Below are positions 1 to 7,646 of a DNA stretch of 39,189 bases, in pieces. This DNA comes from Cupriavidus pauculus (GTDB lineage Bacteria > Pseudomonadota > Gammaproteobacteria > Burkholderiales > Burkholderiaceae). The translations under genes were made by a program, and so were the position numbers. The notes beneath the pieces are model-generated. The model had not been told where the DNA came from. It did no database searches and was given only the letters and a program-made list of their open reading frames with translations. The stretch's first letter is position 1; each line of letters opens with the position of its first letter. The DNA lies in assembly GCF_008801835.1 (NCBI RefSeq), contig NZ_VZOW01000047.1, positions 1 to 39,189 of the forward strand. Reading direction: 5' to 3'.

Positions 1-2
1 CC

Positions 3-776
3 CCGAGGGCCTCTCCCCTGTCGTGCTGGGCCATGAAGGCGCCGCCTGCGCCCGGCAGCGCGGTGGAGGCGCGCACGTCCGCGGCGCGGGCGGGCGGAGG
101 CGGCATGGCGTCGGATCGCGCACGGGCGGCACTGGCAGCGCGCCTGCGCGCTGGCGGCATTCGCGACGAGCGTGTGCTGAGCGCGATCGCGACCGTGCCT
201 CGCCATCTCTTCATGGAACCTGGTCTCGCCTCGCAGGCTTACGAGGATGCGGCGCTGCCGATCGGCCACCAGCAGACAATCTCGAAGCCTTCCGTGGTGG
301 CGCGCATGATTGAGCTGCTGCGCGAAGGGCTGCCGGCAGAGCAGCCACTGTCCCGCGTGCTGGAAATCGGCACGGGTTGTGGCTATCAGGCTGCAGTGTT
401 GAGCCTGGTGGCGCAGGAAGTGTTCTCCATTGAGCGGATCCGTCCGCTGCACGAACAGGCCAAGGCCAACCTGCGTCCGCTGCGCGTGCCGAACATTCGC
501 CTGCACTACGGCGACGGCATGCTGGGGTTGCCGCAGGCGGCGCCGTTCTCATCGATCATCCTCGCGGCCGCGGGGATGGAAGTGCCGCAGGCACTGCTGG
601 AGCAACTGGCCATCGGTGGGCGTCTGATCGCACCCGTGGTGGCCACCGGCGGCGGCGCCCAAGGCCAGACGGTCACCCAGCAACTTTTGCTGATCGAGCG
701 CCTCAATCGGCATCGGTTTCACCGAACCGCGCTTGAAGCTGTTTTCTTTGTGCCTTTAAAATCGGGCACCATCTGA
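3..776 (+). CDS. pcm: Protein-L-isoaspartate O-methyltransferase (5' end uncertain)
   Basis: This enzyme methylates the carboxyl group of L-isoaspartyl residues in age-damaged proteins, using S-adenosylmethionine, as the first step of cytosolic protein repair. The diagnostic run QTISKPSVVARMIELL is followed by the SAM motif LEIGTGCGYQAAVL, and the protein ends FFVPLKSG, as is typical of the family. The first ATG in the window is at 33 (247 aa), but the frame is open to the left edge. Burkholderiaceae Pcm proteins often carry a long Ala/Pro-rich N-terminal extension, and the residues before the core are of that kind, so the true start may lie outside the window. A later ATG at 105 would give a core-only protein. 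It is followed by nlpD after 8 bp, the usual surE-pcm-nlpD-rpoS order. Function is secure; the start is not. Confidence 0.9.
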   Translation, partial: PRASPLSCWAMKAPPAPGSAVEARTSAARAGGGGMASDRARAALAARLRAGGIRDERVLSAIATVPRHLFMEPGLASQAYEDAALPIGHQQTISKPSVVARMIELLREGLPAEQPLSRVLEIGTGCGYQAAVLSLVAQEVFSIERIRPLHEQAKANLRPLRVPNIRLHYGDGMLGLPQAAPFSSIILAAAGMEVPQALLEQLAIGGRLIAPVVATGGGAQGQTVTQQLLLIERLNRHRFHRTALEAVFFVPLKSGTI

Positions 777-784
777 GTCGAACT

Positions 785-1669
785 ATGCACAACATCGTGA
801 ATCCGAAGAATCTCGCACGAATCGGACAGCACCTCAGCGTCGTTGCCTGCGCGGCCGTGCTGGCGGCCTGCGCCAATTCGCCCATGCCCGCCCCCGTGGT
901 GGACCGCACAACCGGTGGCGCGCCGGGCCAGGCCAGCGCTGCGCCGGTGGAACCCGCGCCGCCCGGATACTATCGGGTCAAGCGTGGCGATACCCTTTAC
1001 CGTATCGCTCTGGAAAACGGCCAGTCCTATCGCGATGTGGCCGCGTGGAACAACATGGCCAATGCCAACCAGATCGAGGTCGGCCAGTTGCTGCGCGTGG
1101 TGCCGCCGAGCGCGGACGTCAACGCCGCGCCGGGCGTGGCCACCGTGCCGGTCGCACCGGGTACCGTGCAGGCGCAGCCGATCGACGCCTCGCGTCCCGT
1201 TGGCACGCCGATGAGCGCATCGTCGAGCGCCCCTGTCGCGTCTTCCGCACCTGCAGCGCTGCCGCCCGCGGCAACCGCATCGGCCGGTGCTTCGGCGCCT
1301 GCTGGCGACGTGCGTCTGGCCTGGCCGGCTACCGGTCAATTGATCGGGAAATTTGACGACAAGGGCAACAAGGGCATCGATATCGGGGGCAAAAAAGGCG
1401 ATCCTGTAACCGCTGCCGATGACGGTCGCGTGATTCATGTTGGCCCCTTGCGCGGCTACGGGAATCTTGTCATCATCAAGCACAACGACACGTATCTCAC
1501 CGCCTACGGTCATAACGACAAGGTGCTGGTGGCAGAGCAGTCAACGGTCCGCAAGGGCCAGAAGATTGCCGAAATGGGTAACAGTGATACTGACAGGGTC
1601 AAGCTGCACTTCGAGGTTCGCAAGAACGGAAAACCGGTCGATCCGATGCGGTATCTGCCGCCACAGTGA
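785..1669 (+). CDS. nlpD: NlpD-like LysM/M23 lipoprotein, amidase activator
   Basis: This is a 294-aa envelope lipoprotein. The signal peptide ends in the lipobox LAAC (lipidated Cys near residue 29). A LysM peptidoglycan-binding domain follows (about residues 60-107, YYRVKRGDTLYRIALENG), then an Ala/Pro-rich linker and a C-terminal M23 (LytM) domain (about 175-294). The M23 metal ligands are degenerate: the first His is Gly in KGIDIGG, and the HxH motif reads KLHFEVR. This fits NlpD-type proteins, which activate an N-acetylmuramoyl-L-alanine amidase (AmiC in E. coli) at the septum and are not hydrolases themselves. It lies 6 bp upstream of rpoS. In E. coli and Pseudomonas the main rpoS promoter lies inside nlpD, and the tiny gap here suggests the same. 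Confidence 0.93.
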   Translation: MHNIVNPKNLARIGQHLSVVACAAVLAACANSPMPAPVVDRTTGGAPGQASAAPVEPAPPGYYRVKRGDTLYRIALENGQSYRDVAAWNNMANANQIEVGQLLRVVPPSADVNAAPGVATVPVAPGTVQAQPIDASRPVGTPMSASSSAPVASSAPAALPPAATASAGASAPAGDVRLAWPATGQLIGKFDDKGNKGIDIGGKKGDPVTAADDGRVIHVGPLRGYGNLVIIKHNDTYLTAYGHNDKVLVAEQSTVRKGQKIAEMGNSDTDRVKLHFEVRKNGKPVDPMRYLPPQ

Positions 1670-1675
1670 GGTTTC

Positions 1676-2839
1676 ATGCCACGCCAGAAAACTGTCTCAT
1701 CCGGAGTTGTCAGCAGGACCCGTCGTCCCAAGCAGCCGGAAGGAAAGGCTGGAGTGGCGAGACAACCTGACGACGAGATCGATGCCGAAGTGCTCGGCGC
1801 CGATCCGGCCTCCGACATGGTGCCCGTCACCGATGAGCCTATCGCCCCCATGTCGCGAGCGAGCCGCCGCGCCGAGGCAAACGGCGCGGACGAATCCGAT
1901 CACGATGACGAAGGCGACGACGAATCGGAAGACGAAGAGGAAGAGGCCAGCAGCGAAGCCGCGCCCGAGCCTGACGACTTCCGCACCGTGCTGCACACGG
2001 AGCTGGCCGCCGATACCGTCCAGCACTATCTGAATCGCATCAGCATCAAGCCGCTGCTCTCGGCGCCCGAGGAATTGCACTTTTCCACGCTGGCCAAGGG
2101 CGGTGATTTTTCCGCGCGGCAAGTGATGATCGAGCGCAATCTGCGTCTGGTCGTCAGCATCGCGAAGGGTTATCTCAATCGCGGGGTGCCGCTGCTCGAT
2201 CTGATCGAGGAAGGCAACCTGGGGTTGATGCACGCGATCGAGAAATTCGATCCGTCGCGCGGCTTCCGTTTCTCGACGTATGCCACGTGGTGGATCCGCC
2301 AGAGCATCGAGCGCGCGATCATGAACCAGGCGCGCACCGTACGCCTGCCGGTGCACGTGATTCGCGAACTCAACCAGGTCCTGCGCGCCAAGCGCCATCT
2401 TGAAAAAGGTGGCACCGACGGCCGCGACGCCAGCCTCGAGGACATCGCCCACCTGCTCGGCAAGACGCCGGACGAGGTGCAGGACGTGCTGGCACTCAAT
2501 GAACACACCACCTCGCTAGATACGCCGTTCGATCTCGATCCCGGTTCCAGCCTGCTCGATTTTCTGTCCGACGAGCATAACGCCGCGCCCGATCAGGAAG
2601 TGGCTCACCGCGAGTTGGAGAACCTGATGAAACTCTGGCTGGCGCGCCTGTCGGAGAAACATCGCTATGTGGTGGAGCGCCGTTTCGGCCTCAACCATAT
2701 CGAGCCGGCCACGCTTGAAGAGCTGGCCGAGGAGATGGGTCTCACGCGCGAACGCGTGCGTCAGATCCAGCAGGAGGCGCTGGTCAAGCTCAAGCGGCAT
2801 TTCGCTTCGCAAGGTGTACGCAAGGACGCAGTTTTATGA
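1676..2839 (+). CDS. rpoS: RNA polymerase sigma factor RpoS (sigma-38)
   Basis: This is the sigma factor of the general stress and stationary-phase response. Region 1.2 begins near residue 112 (DTVQHYLNRIS). Region 2 carries RNLRLVVSIAKGYLNRG, DLIEEGNLGLMHAIEKFD and FRFSTYATWWIRQSIERAI. Region 4 ends with the helix-turn-helix LEELAEEMGLTRERVRQIQ. At 387 aa it is longer than E. coli RpoS (330 aa). The extra length is an N-terminal extension with a strongly acidic stretch at about residues 72-101. The start at 1676 has a GAGG Shine-Dalgarno 5 bp upstream, overlapping the nlpD stop. The stop overlaps the start of the next gene (ATGA at 2836), so the two are translationally coupled. Confidence 0.97.
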   Translation: MPRQKTVSSGVVSRTRRPKQPEGKAGVARQPDDEIDAEVLGADPASDMVPVTDEPIAPMSRASRRAEANGADESDHDDEGDDESEDEEEEASSEAAPEPDDFRTVLHTELAADTVQHYLNRISIKPLLSAPEELHFSTLAKGGDFSARQVMIERNLRLVVSIAKGYLNRGVPLLDLIEEGNLGLMHAIEKFDPSRGFRFSTYATWWIRQSIERAIMNQARTVRLPVHVIRELNQVLRAKRHLEKGGTDGRDASLEDIAHLLGKTPDEVQDVLALNEHTTSLDTPFDLDPGSSLLDFLSDEHNAAPDQEVAHRELENLMKLWLARLSEKHRYVVERRFGLNHIEPATLEELAEEMGLTRERVRQIQQEALVKLKRHFASQGVRKDAVL

Positions 2840-3672
2840 CCCCTGTGCTGGTATTCGACATCGAGACGATTCCCGATGTCGACGGCCTGCGCCGTTTGCA
2901 TGACCATCCTGCATCGATGAGCGACGCGGAAGTCGCCGAACATGCATTTGCTGCCCGCCGGGAAAAGACCGGCTCCGATTTCCTGCCGCATTACCTGCAG
3001 CGCGTGGCCGCCATCTCGTGCGTGCTGCGCCGGACCCAGCGCGATGGCTCCGCTGTTTTCCACGTCGGATCGCTGGGCACGCTCGAGGATGGCGAAGCCA
3101 CATTGATCCAGAAGTTCTACGAACTGATTGCGCGTTACAGTCCGCAACTGGTGTCGTGGAACGGCGGCGGTTTCGACCTTCCAGTGCTGCACTATCGAGG
3201 CCTGATCCATGGCGTGGCGGCCCCGCGCTACTGGGAAATGGGCGAAGGTCGCGACGACGACAGCCGCGACTTCAAGTGGAACAACTACATCAGCCGCTAC
3301 CACATGCGGCATCTGGACCTGATGGACCTGCTGGCGATGTATCAGCCCAGAGCCAGCGCGCCGCTCGATGATCTGGCCAAGCTATGCGGTTTTCCGGGCA
3401 AGATGGGCATGGACGGCAGCAAGGTCTGGCAGGCTTTCCAGGAAAACAAGCTCAGCGAAATCCGCGACTATTGCGAAACCGACGTCGTCAATACATACCT
3501 GGTGTATTGCCGATTTCAGTTGATGCGCGGCGGCCTCACGCCGCGCGAGTTCGACATGGAAGTGTCACTCGTGCAGGAAACGCTGGCCGAGCTGCCGGGC
3601 GCGCAATGGATGGACTATCTGCGCGCGTTCCGCCTGCAGCCGATGAGCCCTGAATTGGAAGACGACGCGTGA
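2836..3672 (+). CDS. Predicted 3'-5' exonuclease, PolB-like (DEDD family)
   Basis: This 278-aa protein has a ribonuclease-H-fold DEDD exonuclease domain like that of family B DNA polymerases, without a polymerase domain. Visible motifs are ExoI VFDIETIPD near the N terminus (two acidic metal ligands), ExoII around SWNGGGFDLPVLHYR (about residues 106-120), and ExoIII around EIRDYCETDVVNTYLVY (about 211-227, YxxxD type). The family is annotated as a predicted 3'-5' exonuclease and its physiological substrate is not established. It overlaps rpoS by 4 bp, so it is probably co-transcribed with it. It is convergent with the next gene, with 15 bp between stop codons. Confidence 0.88.
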   Translation: MTPVLVFDIETIPDVDGLRRLHDHPASMSDAEVAEHAFAARREKTGSDFLPHYLQRVAAISCVLRRTQRDGSAVFHVGSLGTLEDGEATLIQKFYELIARYSPQLVSWNGGGFDLPVLHYRGLIHGVAAPRYWEMGEGRDDDSRDFKWNNYISRYHMRHLDLMDLLAMYQPRASAPLDDLAKLCGFPGKMGMDGSKVWQAFQENKLSEIRDYCETDVVNTYLVYCRFQLMRGGLTPREFDMEVSLVQETLAELPGAQWMDYLRAFRLQPMSPELEDDA

Positions 3673-3687
3673 GCAGTCGGTGCGTTC

Positions 3688-4542
3688 TTACGGCCGCAGT
3701 TTCAGCAGCAGTGGCTGGTGATCGGACGCGCGGCTCTGTCCATCGACTTCGCAGCTGTCCAAGCGCGGCAGCAGGTCGTCAGTAACGAACACGAAATCGC
3801 AGGCGAACGCTGGTTCCGGCCACTGTTCCTTGTCGTACAGGCCGCAGGTTGGTGCATGGGGCTGGCCGGGGTGCGCATGACACCAGGCATCGCGCCAGTT
3901 CAGTGTGGTGTCGGTGTATGGCTCCAGCACTCTTCGATAAGCGATGTCATCGGGCCTGCTGTTGAAATCCCCGCAAAGAATCGCCGAGGCAGGGCGTGGC
4001 TCGGGCGTGAAGGGGCCGGGTCTCTTTTCGGATTTGCCCGGACGTTGCGCGTGGGCGCAGGCTTCGGCGTGCCACTGGCGCAGCGCATCGGCCTGCGCGG
4101 CGCGCTGGGTCTTCGAGTAGTACTCGAGATGCGTGCAGATGACGCGCAGCGGCTTGGCGTTTTCCATCAGCGTGACTTCGAGCGCGACACGCGGCATCGA
4201 CGCCACGTCCGGATCGGCAGGCCACGGCAGCGCATGTCGAAAAATCTCGAGCACCGGCAGCCGTGTGGCGATGACGTTGCCGAATTGACGCTGCGTGCCG
4301 TCGCCGTGCACGCGGTCCACGCCCGGCGCGAACATCACGCGATAGCCAGGCAGCAAGGCGCGTAGTTCGGCGATCTGGTCGTGTTGCGGCTGTCCAGCCA
4401 TATCCGTAAATCCGCGCGTCACCTCCTGCAGGCACAGCACATCTGCGTCCGCCATGTCGCGCATGGTCTGGACGATGCGCGCCAGATCGACCCGCCCATC
4501 GACGCCGCGACCCCACTGGATGTTCCACGAAATCAGTTCCAT
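3688..4542 (-). CDS. Endonuclease/exonuclease/phosphatase (EEP) family protein
   Basis: This 284-aa protein has the metal-dependent EEP hydrolase fold shared by DNase I, ExoIII and inositol polyphosphate phosphatases. In order it shows ISWNIQWGRG (metal-binding Asn), VLCLQEVTRG (catalytic Glu), VICTHLEYYS, ILCGDFNSRP (DxN) and, at the C terminus, RASDHQPLLL (SDH). The substrate cannot be told from sequence. The start at 4542 is chosen because GGAG lies about 9 bp upstream and the EEP fold begins at once (MELISWN); an in-frame ATG nine codons upstream, at 4569, is less likely. It is divergent from rlmD, leaving about 96 bp for both promoters. Confidence 0.88.
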   Translation of the reverse strand: MELISWNIQWGRGVDGRVDLARIVQTMRDMADADVLCLQEVTRGFTDMAGQPQHDQIAELRALLPGYRVMFAPGVDRVHGDGTQRQFGNVIATRLPVLEIFRHALPWPADPDVASMPRVALEVTLMENAKPLRVICTHLEYYSKTQRAAQADALRQWHAEACAHAQRPGKSEKRPGPFTPEPRPASAILCGDFNSRPDDIAYRRVLEPYTDTTLNWRDAWCHAHPGQPHAPTCGLYDKEQWPEPAFACDFVFVTDDLLPRLDSCEVDGQSRASDHQPLLLKLRP

Positions 4543-4597
4543 GGTGATCTGCTCCGTTGCGCCACGCATGTCTGTCGTGACGGCTTCCTGACTGGAC

Positions 4598-4603
4598 TAC
4601 AAT
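4598..4603 (+). promoter_or_regulatory. Candidate -10 box for rlmD
   Basis: TACAAT matches the sigma-70 -10 consensus at 5 of 6 positions and lies in the divergent gap upstream of rlmD. No good -35 is visible; GTGACG 15 bp upstream is the nearest. The predicted start of transcription leaves a leader of about 30 nt before the GTG at 4639. Confidence 0.35.
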
Positions 4604-4638
4604 CGCGCTTTCGCAAAACAATACGTCAGGTCCCACTG

Positions 4639-6051
4639 GTGTCTCAAGCCGTGTCTTCCCCGTCTACCCAATCGGCCCAGCCAGGTGCCGCAGCCAGCGC
4701 ATCGCATCCGCCCGCCGATCCCATTGTCACGATCCATAGCCTCGACATGGAGGCGCGGGGCGTCGGCCGTCTGGAGAACGACGACGGCACCCCCGGCAAG
4801 GTGATTTTCGTTGAAGGCGCGCTGCCGGGCGAAACCGTCAGCTACAAGAGCTTTCGCCGCAAGCCGAGCTACGAACAAGCGCATCTGGTCGAGGTCAAGC
4901 AGCCGTCGGTGATGCGCGTGAAGCCGGGTTGCCAGCACTTTGGCGTTTGCGGCGGATGCTCGATGCAGCATCTCGATTCGCGCGCGCAATTGGCGATCAA
5001 GCAGCGCGTGCTCGAAGACAACCTCTGGCACCTCTCCAAGGTGAAGCCCGATGTAGTGTTCCGGCCGATCGCCGGTCCCGACTGGGGCTATCGCTACCGC
5101 GCTCGCCTGACGGTGCGCTACGTGGCCAAGAAGGGCGGCGTCCTGGTGGGATTCCACGAGCGCAAGAGCAGCTACGTGGCCGATATGACGCGCTGCGAGA
5201 TCTTGCCGCCGCATGTATCGGCGATGCTTGTGCCATTGCGCGAGCTAGTTTCGGGATTGTCGATCCGCGAGCGCATGCCGCAGATCGAGCTGGCGATGGG
5301 CGCCGAGGTAACGGCCCTGGTGCTTCGCATCCTCGAACCGCTCAACGACGCGGACAAAGACCTGCTGCGCGCGTTCGCCGACCAGCACCGGGTCCAGTTC
5401 TGGCTGCAGCCGAAGGGGCCGGACACCGTTTATCCGTTTTATCCCGCAGAGCAGGAACTGGCCTATACGCTGCCGGAATTCGGCATCCGCATGCCGTTCA
5501 AGCCGACGGATTTCACGCAGGTCAACCATCAGATCAATCGTGTGCTGATCGGACGCGCACTGCGGCTTCTCGATGCGCAGCCGACCGATCGACTGCTCGA
5601 CCTGTTTTGCGGGATTGGCAATTTCACGCTGCCGTTGGCCACGCAGGGTGCGTCGGTGACCGGTATCGAAGGCAGCGAAGCGCTGACCACGCGCGCGCTG
5701 GCGAATGCGCAGTACAACGGGCTGGCCGACAAGACCACGTTTGCGTGCCGCAACCTGTTCGAGGTGAGCGCGGAAGACATCGCCGCGCTGGGCCGCTTCG
5801 ATCGCTGGCTCGTGGACCCACCGCGCGAAGGGGCGCTGGCCGTCTGCAAGGCCTTGGGCGAGCTGAATCAGGCCGGCAGCGACGTGTTGCCCAAGCGCAT
5901 CGTCTATGTGTCGTGTAGCCCCGCCACGCTCGCGCGCGACGCCGGACTGCTGGTGCATGAGGCCGGCTACCGTCTGGCGGGCGCCGGGGTGGTCAACATG
6001 TTCCCGCACACCTCGCACGTGGAATCCATCGCGGTATTCGAGCGCGACTAA
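4639..6051 (+). CDS. rlmD: 23S rRNA (uracil-5-)-methyltransferase RlmD (RumA)
   Basis: This enzyme methylates C5 of uracil 1939 in 23S rRNA using SAM. The N-terminal TRAM domain (about residues 25-90) includes VEGALPGETVSY. The [4Fe-4S] cysteines lie in CQHFGVCGGC, with a fourth in MTRCEILPP. The SAM motif LLDLFCGIGNFTLPLA is near residue 320, and the catalytic region has VDPPREGA and VSCSPATLARD, whose Cys is the nucleophile. The frame is open to 4381, but those upstream residues overlap the divergent gene and look like antisense. I chose GTG at 4639 (470 aa), with a second GTG at 4651 as the alternative. A strong terminator follows 21 bp after the stop. Confidence 0.93.
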   Translation: MSQAVSSPSTQSAQPGAAASASHPPADPIVTIHSLDMEARGVGRLENDDGTPGKVIFVEGALPGETVSYKSFRRKPSYEQAHLVEVKQPSVMRVKPGCQHFGVCGGCSMQHLDSRAQLAIKQRVLEDNLWHLSKVKPDVVFRPIAGPDWGYRYRARLTVRYVAKKGGVLVGFHERKSSYVADMTRCEILPPHVSAMLVPLRELVSGLSIRERMPQIELAMGAEVTALVLRILEPLNDADKDLLRAFADQHRVQFWLQPKGPDTVYPFYPAEQELAYTLPEFGIRMPFKPTDFTQVNHQINRVLIGRALRLLDAQPTDRLLDLFCGIGNFTLPLATQGASVTGIEGSEALTTRALANAQYNGLADKTTFACRNLFEVSAEDIAALGRFDRWLVDPPREGALAVCKALGELNQAGSDVLPKRIVYVSCSPATLARDAGLLVHEAGYRLAGAGVVNMFPHTSHVESIAVFERD

Positions 6052-6072
6052 ACGGCGAGGCCGCGTCCGGCA

Positions 6073-6106
6073 CAACAAAAAACCGCCCTCGGGCGGTTTT
6101 TTGTTG
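6073..6106. terminator. Bidirectional rho-independent terminator
   Basis: A near-perfect palindrome of two 16-nt arms (6073-6088 and 6091-6106) around a 2-nt centre. The GC core is ACCGCCC/GGGCGGT. It is flanked by A6 on one side and T6 on the other, so it works in both directions. It lies between the convergent rlmD and BI-1 genes. Confidence 0.92.
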
Positions 6107-6120
6107 ACTGTAATGTCACG

Positions 6121-6828
6121 TCAATCGCGACTGCCGCCGAAGATCCCCAGCAGCGAAAGCAGATTCACAAACACGTTGTAGACATCGAGATAAATCGCGA
6201 GCGTCGCCGTGATGTAGTTGGTCTCGCCTCCATTCACCACGCGCTGCACGTCGATCAGGATGAACGCCGAGAAGATGCCGATGGCGATGACCGACACGGT
6301 GATCATCAGAGCCGGCAGTTGCAGCCAGATGTTGGCCAGGCTTGCCAGAATCAGCAGGATCACGCCGACGAACAGGAACTTGGCGATTCCCGAGAAATCG
6401 CGCTTGCTGACCGTGGCGATGGTTGCCATCGCGCCGAACACCGCGGCGGTGCCGCCGAACGCATACATGATCAGCGCCGGGCCGTTGGAGTACGACAGCG
6501 TAATGCTCAGGATGCGTGCCAGCATCAGTCCCATGAAGAACGTGAAGCCCAGCAGCAGGACCACGCCCATGCTGCTGTTCTTGGTCTTCTCGATCGCGAA
6601 CATGAAGCCGAAGGCGACGGCCAGGAAGAGCAGGGCCGACATCATCGGGCTGCCAGAGATCAGCGCCGTGAAGCCGGTTACGACGCCGATCCAGGCGCCG
6701 AGGACCGTCGGCACCATCGACAGCGCCAGCAGCCAATAGGTATTGCGGAGGACCCGGTTGCGGACGGCCACATCGGTGACTCCCGCTGCACTATTGCCGA
6801 ATCCATAGGTATTCAGCTTGTTGTTCAT
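6121..6828 (-). CDS. Bax inhibitor-1/YccA family inner-membrane protein
   Basis: This 235-aa protein is almost wholly hydrophobic, with about seven transmembrane segments (for example WLLALSMVPTVLGAWIGVV, LLFLAVAFGFMFAI and VVLLLGFTFFMGLMLARIL), a layout typical of the UPF0005/BI-1 family (E. coli YccA and YbhL). YccA in E. coli binds FtsH and slows its proteolysis; whether this paralogue does so is unknown. HflK and HflC, other FtsH partners, lie 12 kb away. The start at 6828 is preferred over the adjacent ATG at 6831 because AGGAG then sits 5 bp upstream. The upstream gap to ndk (6829-7168) holds the promoters of both divergent genes. Confidence 0.9.
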   Translation of the reverse strand: MNNKLNTYGFGNSAAGVTDVAVRNRVLRNTYWLLALSMVPTVLGAWIGVVTGFTALISGSPMMSALLFLAVAFGFMFAIEKTKNSSMGVVLLLGFTFFMGLMLARILSITLSYSNGPALIMYAFGGTAAVFGAMATIATVSKRDFSGIAKFLFVGVILLILASLANIWLQLPALMITVSVIAIGIFSAFILIDVQRVVNGGETNYITATLAIYLDVYNVFVNLLSLLGIFGGSRD

Positions 6829-7113
6829 CATGACTCCTGTCATCAGATATACGGTGAGGCGCCGGGACGACCCGACGGCACAGCGCCAATGTGGCATCGC
6901 GCCCGCGGATTTGCAAGGGGCCTTGTCTTGACAATTACCCCTGTGAATAGTTGTTTTCCGAAAACGCCAACATTTGGACGCGCGTGCAGGCGGGGTGTTC
7001 CCACATTTCACGATTGTAATGTGATTTATGAATATCAAATTCGCGGTGCGCCGATGTCCGAGAGTGCGCCATGTCCACCATCGCCGGCCATATTCGAATC
7101 CGCCATGCGGTCG

Positions 7114-7122
7114 TGCTAGAAT
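7114..7122 (+). promoter_or_regulatory. Extended -10 promoter of ndk
   Basis: TGCTAGAAT is an extended -10 element: TG, one base, then TAGAAT (5 of 6 matches). No clear -35 is present, as is common for extended -10 promoters. The predicted start of transcription near 7129 gives a 40-nt leader with CGGAG before the ndk ATG. The rest of the 340-bp gap (6829-7113) shows nothing I can name. Confidence 0.5.
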
Positions 7123-7168
7123 TGCACGTTTAATCCATTTGTAACCCCTTCATTTTTCGGAGTTTTTC

Positions 7169-7594
7169 ATGGCGATCGAACGCACCCTGTCGATTATCAA
7201 GCCGGATGCCGTGGCCAAGAACGTTATCGGCCAGATCTACGCCCGTTTCGAGGCCGCCGGCCTCAAGATCGTTGCTGCCAAGATGGTTCACCTGTCGCGC
7301 GGTGAAGCCGAGCAGTTCTACGCGGTCCATAAGGAGCGCCCGTTCTTCAAGGACCTGGTTGACTTCATGGTTTCGGGCCCGGTCATGATCCAGGCCCTGG
7401 AAGGCGAAAACGCAATCGCCAAGAACCGCGACCTGATGGGCGCCACCGACCCGAAGAAGGCTGAAAAGGGCACGATCCGCGCCGATTTCGCCGACAGCAT
7501 CGATGCCAACGCAGTGCACGGTTCGGATGCACCTGAAACCGCCGCGGTTGAAGTGTCGTTCTTCTTCCCGGGCATGAACGTTTACAGCCGTTGA
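7169..7594 (+). CDS. ndk: Nucleoside diphosphate kinase
   Basis: This cytosolic enzyme transfers the gamma-phosphate from ATP to other (deoxy)nucleoside diphosphates through a phospho-histidine, balancing NTP and dNTP pools. The 141-aa sequence has the standard N terminus ERTLSIIKPDAVAKN and the active-site motif NAVHGSDAPE with the phosphorylated His. Length is normal for a bacterial Ndk. CGGAG is placed about 7 bp before the ATG. It heads the conserved ndk-rlmN-pilW-rodZ-ispG-hisS series. Confidence 0.97.
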   Translation: MAIERTLSIIKPDAVAKNVIGQIYARFEAAGLKIVAAKMVHLSRGEAEQFYAVHKERPFFKDLVDFMVSGPVMIQALEGENAIAKNRDLMGATDPKKAEKGTIRADFADSIDANAVHGSDAPETAAVEVSFFFPGMNVYSR

Positions 7595-7646
7595 TTGTCT
7601 TTAGACATCACGACTGAACCTGTTGTCAAAGCTGGAAACTGCCGTC

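Noticed and set aside
6928..6933. Perfect TTGACA in the gap between the BI-1 gene and ndk
   Set aside because: No -10-like hexamer at 16-18 bp (TTGTTT is the best), and ndk has a better extended -10 nearly 200 bp closer to its start.
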